Part shown: positions 63,063-64,000 of the stretch, in pieces
Numbering within the stretch: position 1 is the first letter of the stretch
Layout: each line of letters begins with the position of its first letter
DNA from: Chryseobacterium edaphi
Lineage (GTDB): Bacteria; Bacteroidota; Bacteroidia; Flavobacteriales; Weeksellaceae
Reading direction: 5' to 3'
Length of the DNA stretch: 64,000 nt
NCBI RefSeq assembly: GCF_025628985.1
Contig: NZ_JAOTEM010000002.1
Span: 1-64,000 of the forward strand
Position numbers and translations under genes: made by a program
Notes under the pieces: model-generated
The model's input: the letters and a program-made list of their open reading frames with translations, nothing else
What the model was told of the DNA's origin: nothing
Databases searched by the model: none

Positions 63063-63544
63063 AACTGATATTATCTTTATTGACAGGCTTATTTTTATTT
63101 CTCCAAAGCTCAGATCTGGAAGCTTTGAGAAACAGCTATTCAAAAGCAAATTTGTCCGTCGAAGGTGCTAAAGATTTCATTGAATTGGCGGAAAAAAAAT
63201 CTTCTTCTGATCCTGTAATTTCTGCCTACAAGGCTGCATCCCAAATCCTTGAAGCTAAAGTCACCACGGAGAAAAATAAAAGAAAAACATTTGTAAAAGC
63301 TGGTGCATCAAGTCTGGAAAGTATTGTTAAAGCCAATCCCAATAATGCTGAATTAAGAGTAATCAGAATGAGCGTTCAGGAAAATATTCCTAAAATTGTA
63401 GGATATTCGAAGAACCTTAAGGAAGATAAAACTTTTATTTTAAACAACTACAGCAAGCAAAATTCTGCTTTGAAAAGCTATATCAAAAAATTTGCACAAC
63501 AGTCTAAAACCATGACTGCCGCAGAAAAAAATTCGTTGAAATAA
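63059..63544 (+). CDS. Small exported protein of the pigment locus
   Basis: A 161-aa protein with a short signal peptide (LILSLLTGLFLFLQS). The mature part is helical and Lys-rich (YSKANLSVEGAKDFIELAEK, TFVKAGASSLESIVKANPNN), resembling TPR-like helical hairpins. Not recognised. It overlaps the dehydratase gene by 4 bases (ATGA) and ends one codon before the GT2 start, so it belongs to the same transcript. Confidence 0.7.
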   Translation: MKLILSLLTGLFLFLQSSDLEALRNSYSKANLSVEGAKDFIELAEKKSSSDPVISAYKAASQILEAKVTTEKNKRKTFVKAGASSLESIVKANPNNAELRVIRMSVQENIPKIVGYSKNLKEDKTFILNNYSKQNSALKSYIKKFAQQSKTMTAAEKNSLK

Positions 63545-64000
63545 ATGACATTTTCTGAAGTACAAAATGCAATTGACAAGAGGAAAATCTGCGTTTTGGT
63601 TCCTACTTACAACAACGAGAAAACTCTGAGACGAGTCATTGACGGTGTGTTAGAGTATACTAAAAACATTATCGTTGTCAATGATGGATCAAGTGATTCA
63701 ACTTTAGAAATTTTAAAAACTTATCCGCAAATTTCCACGATCAATTTACCTGAAAATAAGGGAAAGGGAAACGGACTGAAAATTGGTTTTAGAAAAGCTA
63801 AAGAATTGGGTTTTGATCACGCAATTACCATCGATTCAGACGGACAGCATTATCCGGATGATATTCCTGTTTTTGTGAAGGCTTTATTGGATGAAGAAGA
63901 AGATATATTGCTCATAGGAAACCGAAATATGTCGCAGGATGGCATTCCAAAAAAAAGCAGTTTTGGGAACCGTTTCTCTAATTTTTGGTTTTGGTTTGAA
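63545..64000 (+). CDS. Family 2 glycosyltransferase, truncated by the window end
   Basis: The gene starts at the ATG at 63545, right after the previous TAA. The first 152 codons encode ICVLVPTYNNEKTLRRVIDG, IIVVNDGSSDSTLEIL, NKGKGNGLKIGFRKAKELGF, TIDSDGQHYPDD and IGNRNM, the GT-A core of DPM1-like enzymes with the DxD-type motif. It runs off the window. Related glycosyltransferases occur in flexirubin and aryl polyene clusters. Confidence 0.85.
   Translation, partial: MTFSEVQNAIDKRKICVLVPTYNNEKTLRRVIDGVLEYTKNIIVVNDGSSDSTLEILKTYPQISTINLPENKGKGNGLKIGFRKAKELGFDHAITIDSDGQHYPDDIPVFVKALLDEEEDILLIGNRNMSQDGIPKKSSFGNRFSNFWFWFE

Overview
The window is AT-rich DNA from a Flavobacteriia-type Bacteroidota, most likely the Chryseobacterium/Elizabethkingia side of the Weeksellaceae. 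The evidence is a type IX secretion C-terminal signal, a flexirubin (dialkylresorcinol plus aryl polyene) pigment cluster, DUF6089, DUF3667 and PCMD proteins, TAnnTTTG-type -7 promoter boxes with very short leaders, and several dispersed palindromic repeat families in the gaps. No rRNA, tRNA, CRISPR array, transposase or origin was recognised.

Layout. 1-1460 is gene-free and made of decayed repeats. 1464-8914 (minus) is an envelope block: a secreted protein, RmlD, a hotdog thioesterase, two tandem Skp/OmpH chaperones, BamA, UppS and a DUF6089 barrel. 9127-15830 (minus) is a capsule/exopolysaccharide unit: Wzc-like tyrosine kinase with a (Gly-Tyr)10 tail, Wza-like exporter, WecA-like initiating transferase, a GT2, and an arginase-fold protein lacking the usual metal ligands. 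15848-24230 is a mixed accessory stretch: a beta-propeller glycosidase-like protein, a membrane glycosyltransferase-like protein, two alpha/beta hydrolases, a 21-bp tandem repeat, an LprI-like protein, small orphans and two decayed genes. 24342-33227 (minus) holds topA, a large type IX-secreted protein with a duplicated module, an EpsG-like protein and a second polytopic membrane protein.

33423-64000 (plus for all pigment genes) is the main system, a flexirubin-type locus. It comes in two pieces. The first (33423-40195) carries a three-part MMPL transporter/acyltransferase/methyltransferase-like fusion, DarA, DarB and two hotdog dehydratases. The second (about 50658 to beyond the window end) carries a small possible DNA-binding protein, a BtrH-like protein with a visible Cys-His-Asp triad, an ABC transporter, a thioesterase, a ketosynthase, a ketosynthase-like fragment, an ACP, a ketosynthase/chain-length-factor pair, a NodB deacetylase, LolA, a lipoprotein, a FabZ/ApeI-like dehydratase, a small exported protein and the start of a GT2. 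About 10 kb of unrelated genes (GNAT, PAP2-barrel fusion, DUF3667, a four-gene envelope operon, M16 peptidase, VOC protein) separates the pieces. A Uma2 gene and a RelE/ParE toxin-antitoxin pair sit inside the second piece.

Proposed joint action. The ACP-bound polyene is elongated by the KS/CLF pair and dehydrated by the hotdog enzymes. DarA and DarB make the dialkylresorcinol. The ABC, MMPL and LolA-like proteins move intermediates or product to the outer membrane. The BtrH-like protein is a candidate for forming the ester that joins the two halves; this is inference. Starter-unit genes (aromatic ammonia lyase, ligase) and a ketoreductase are not in view and may lie past 64000.
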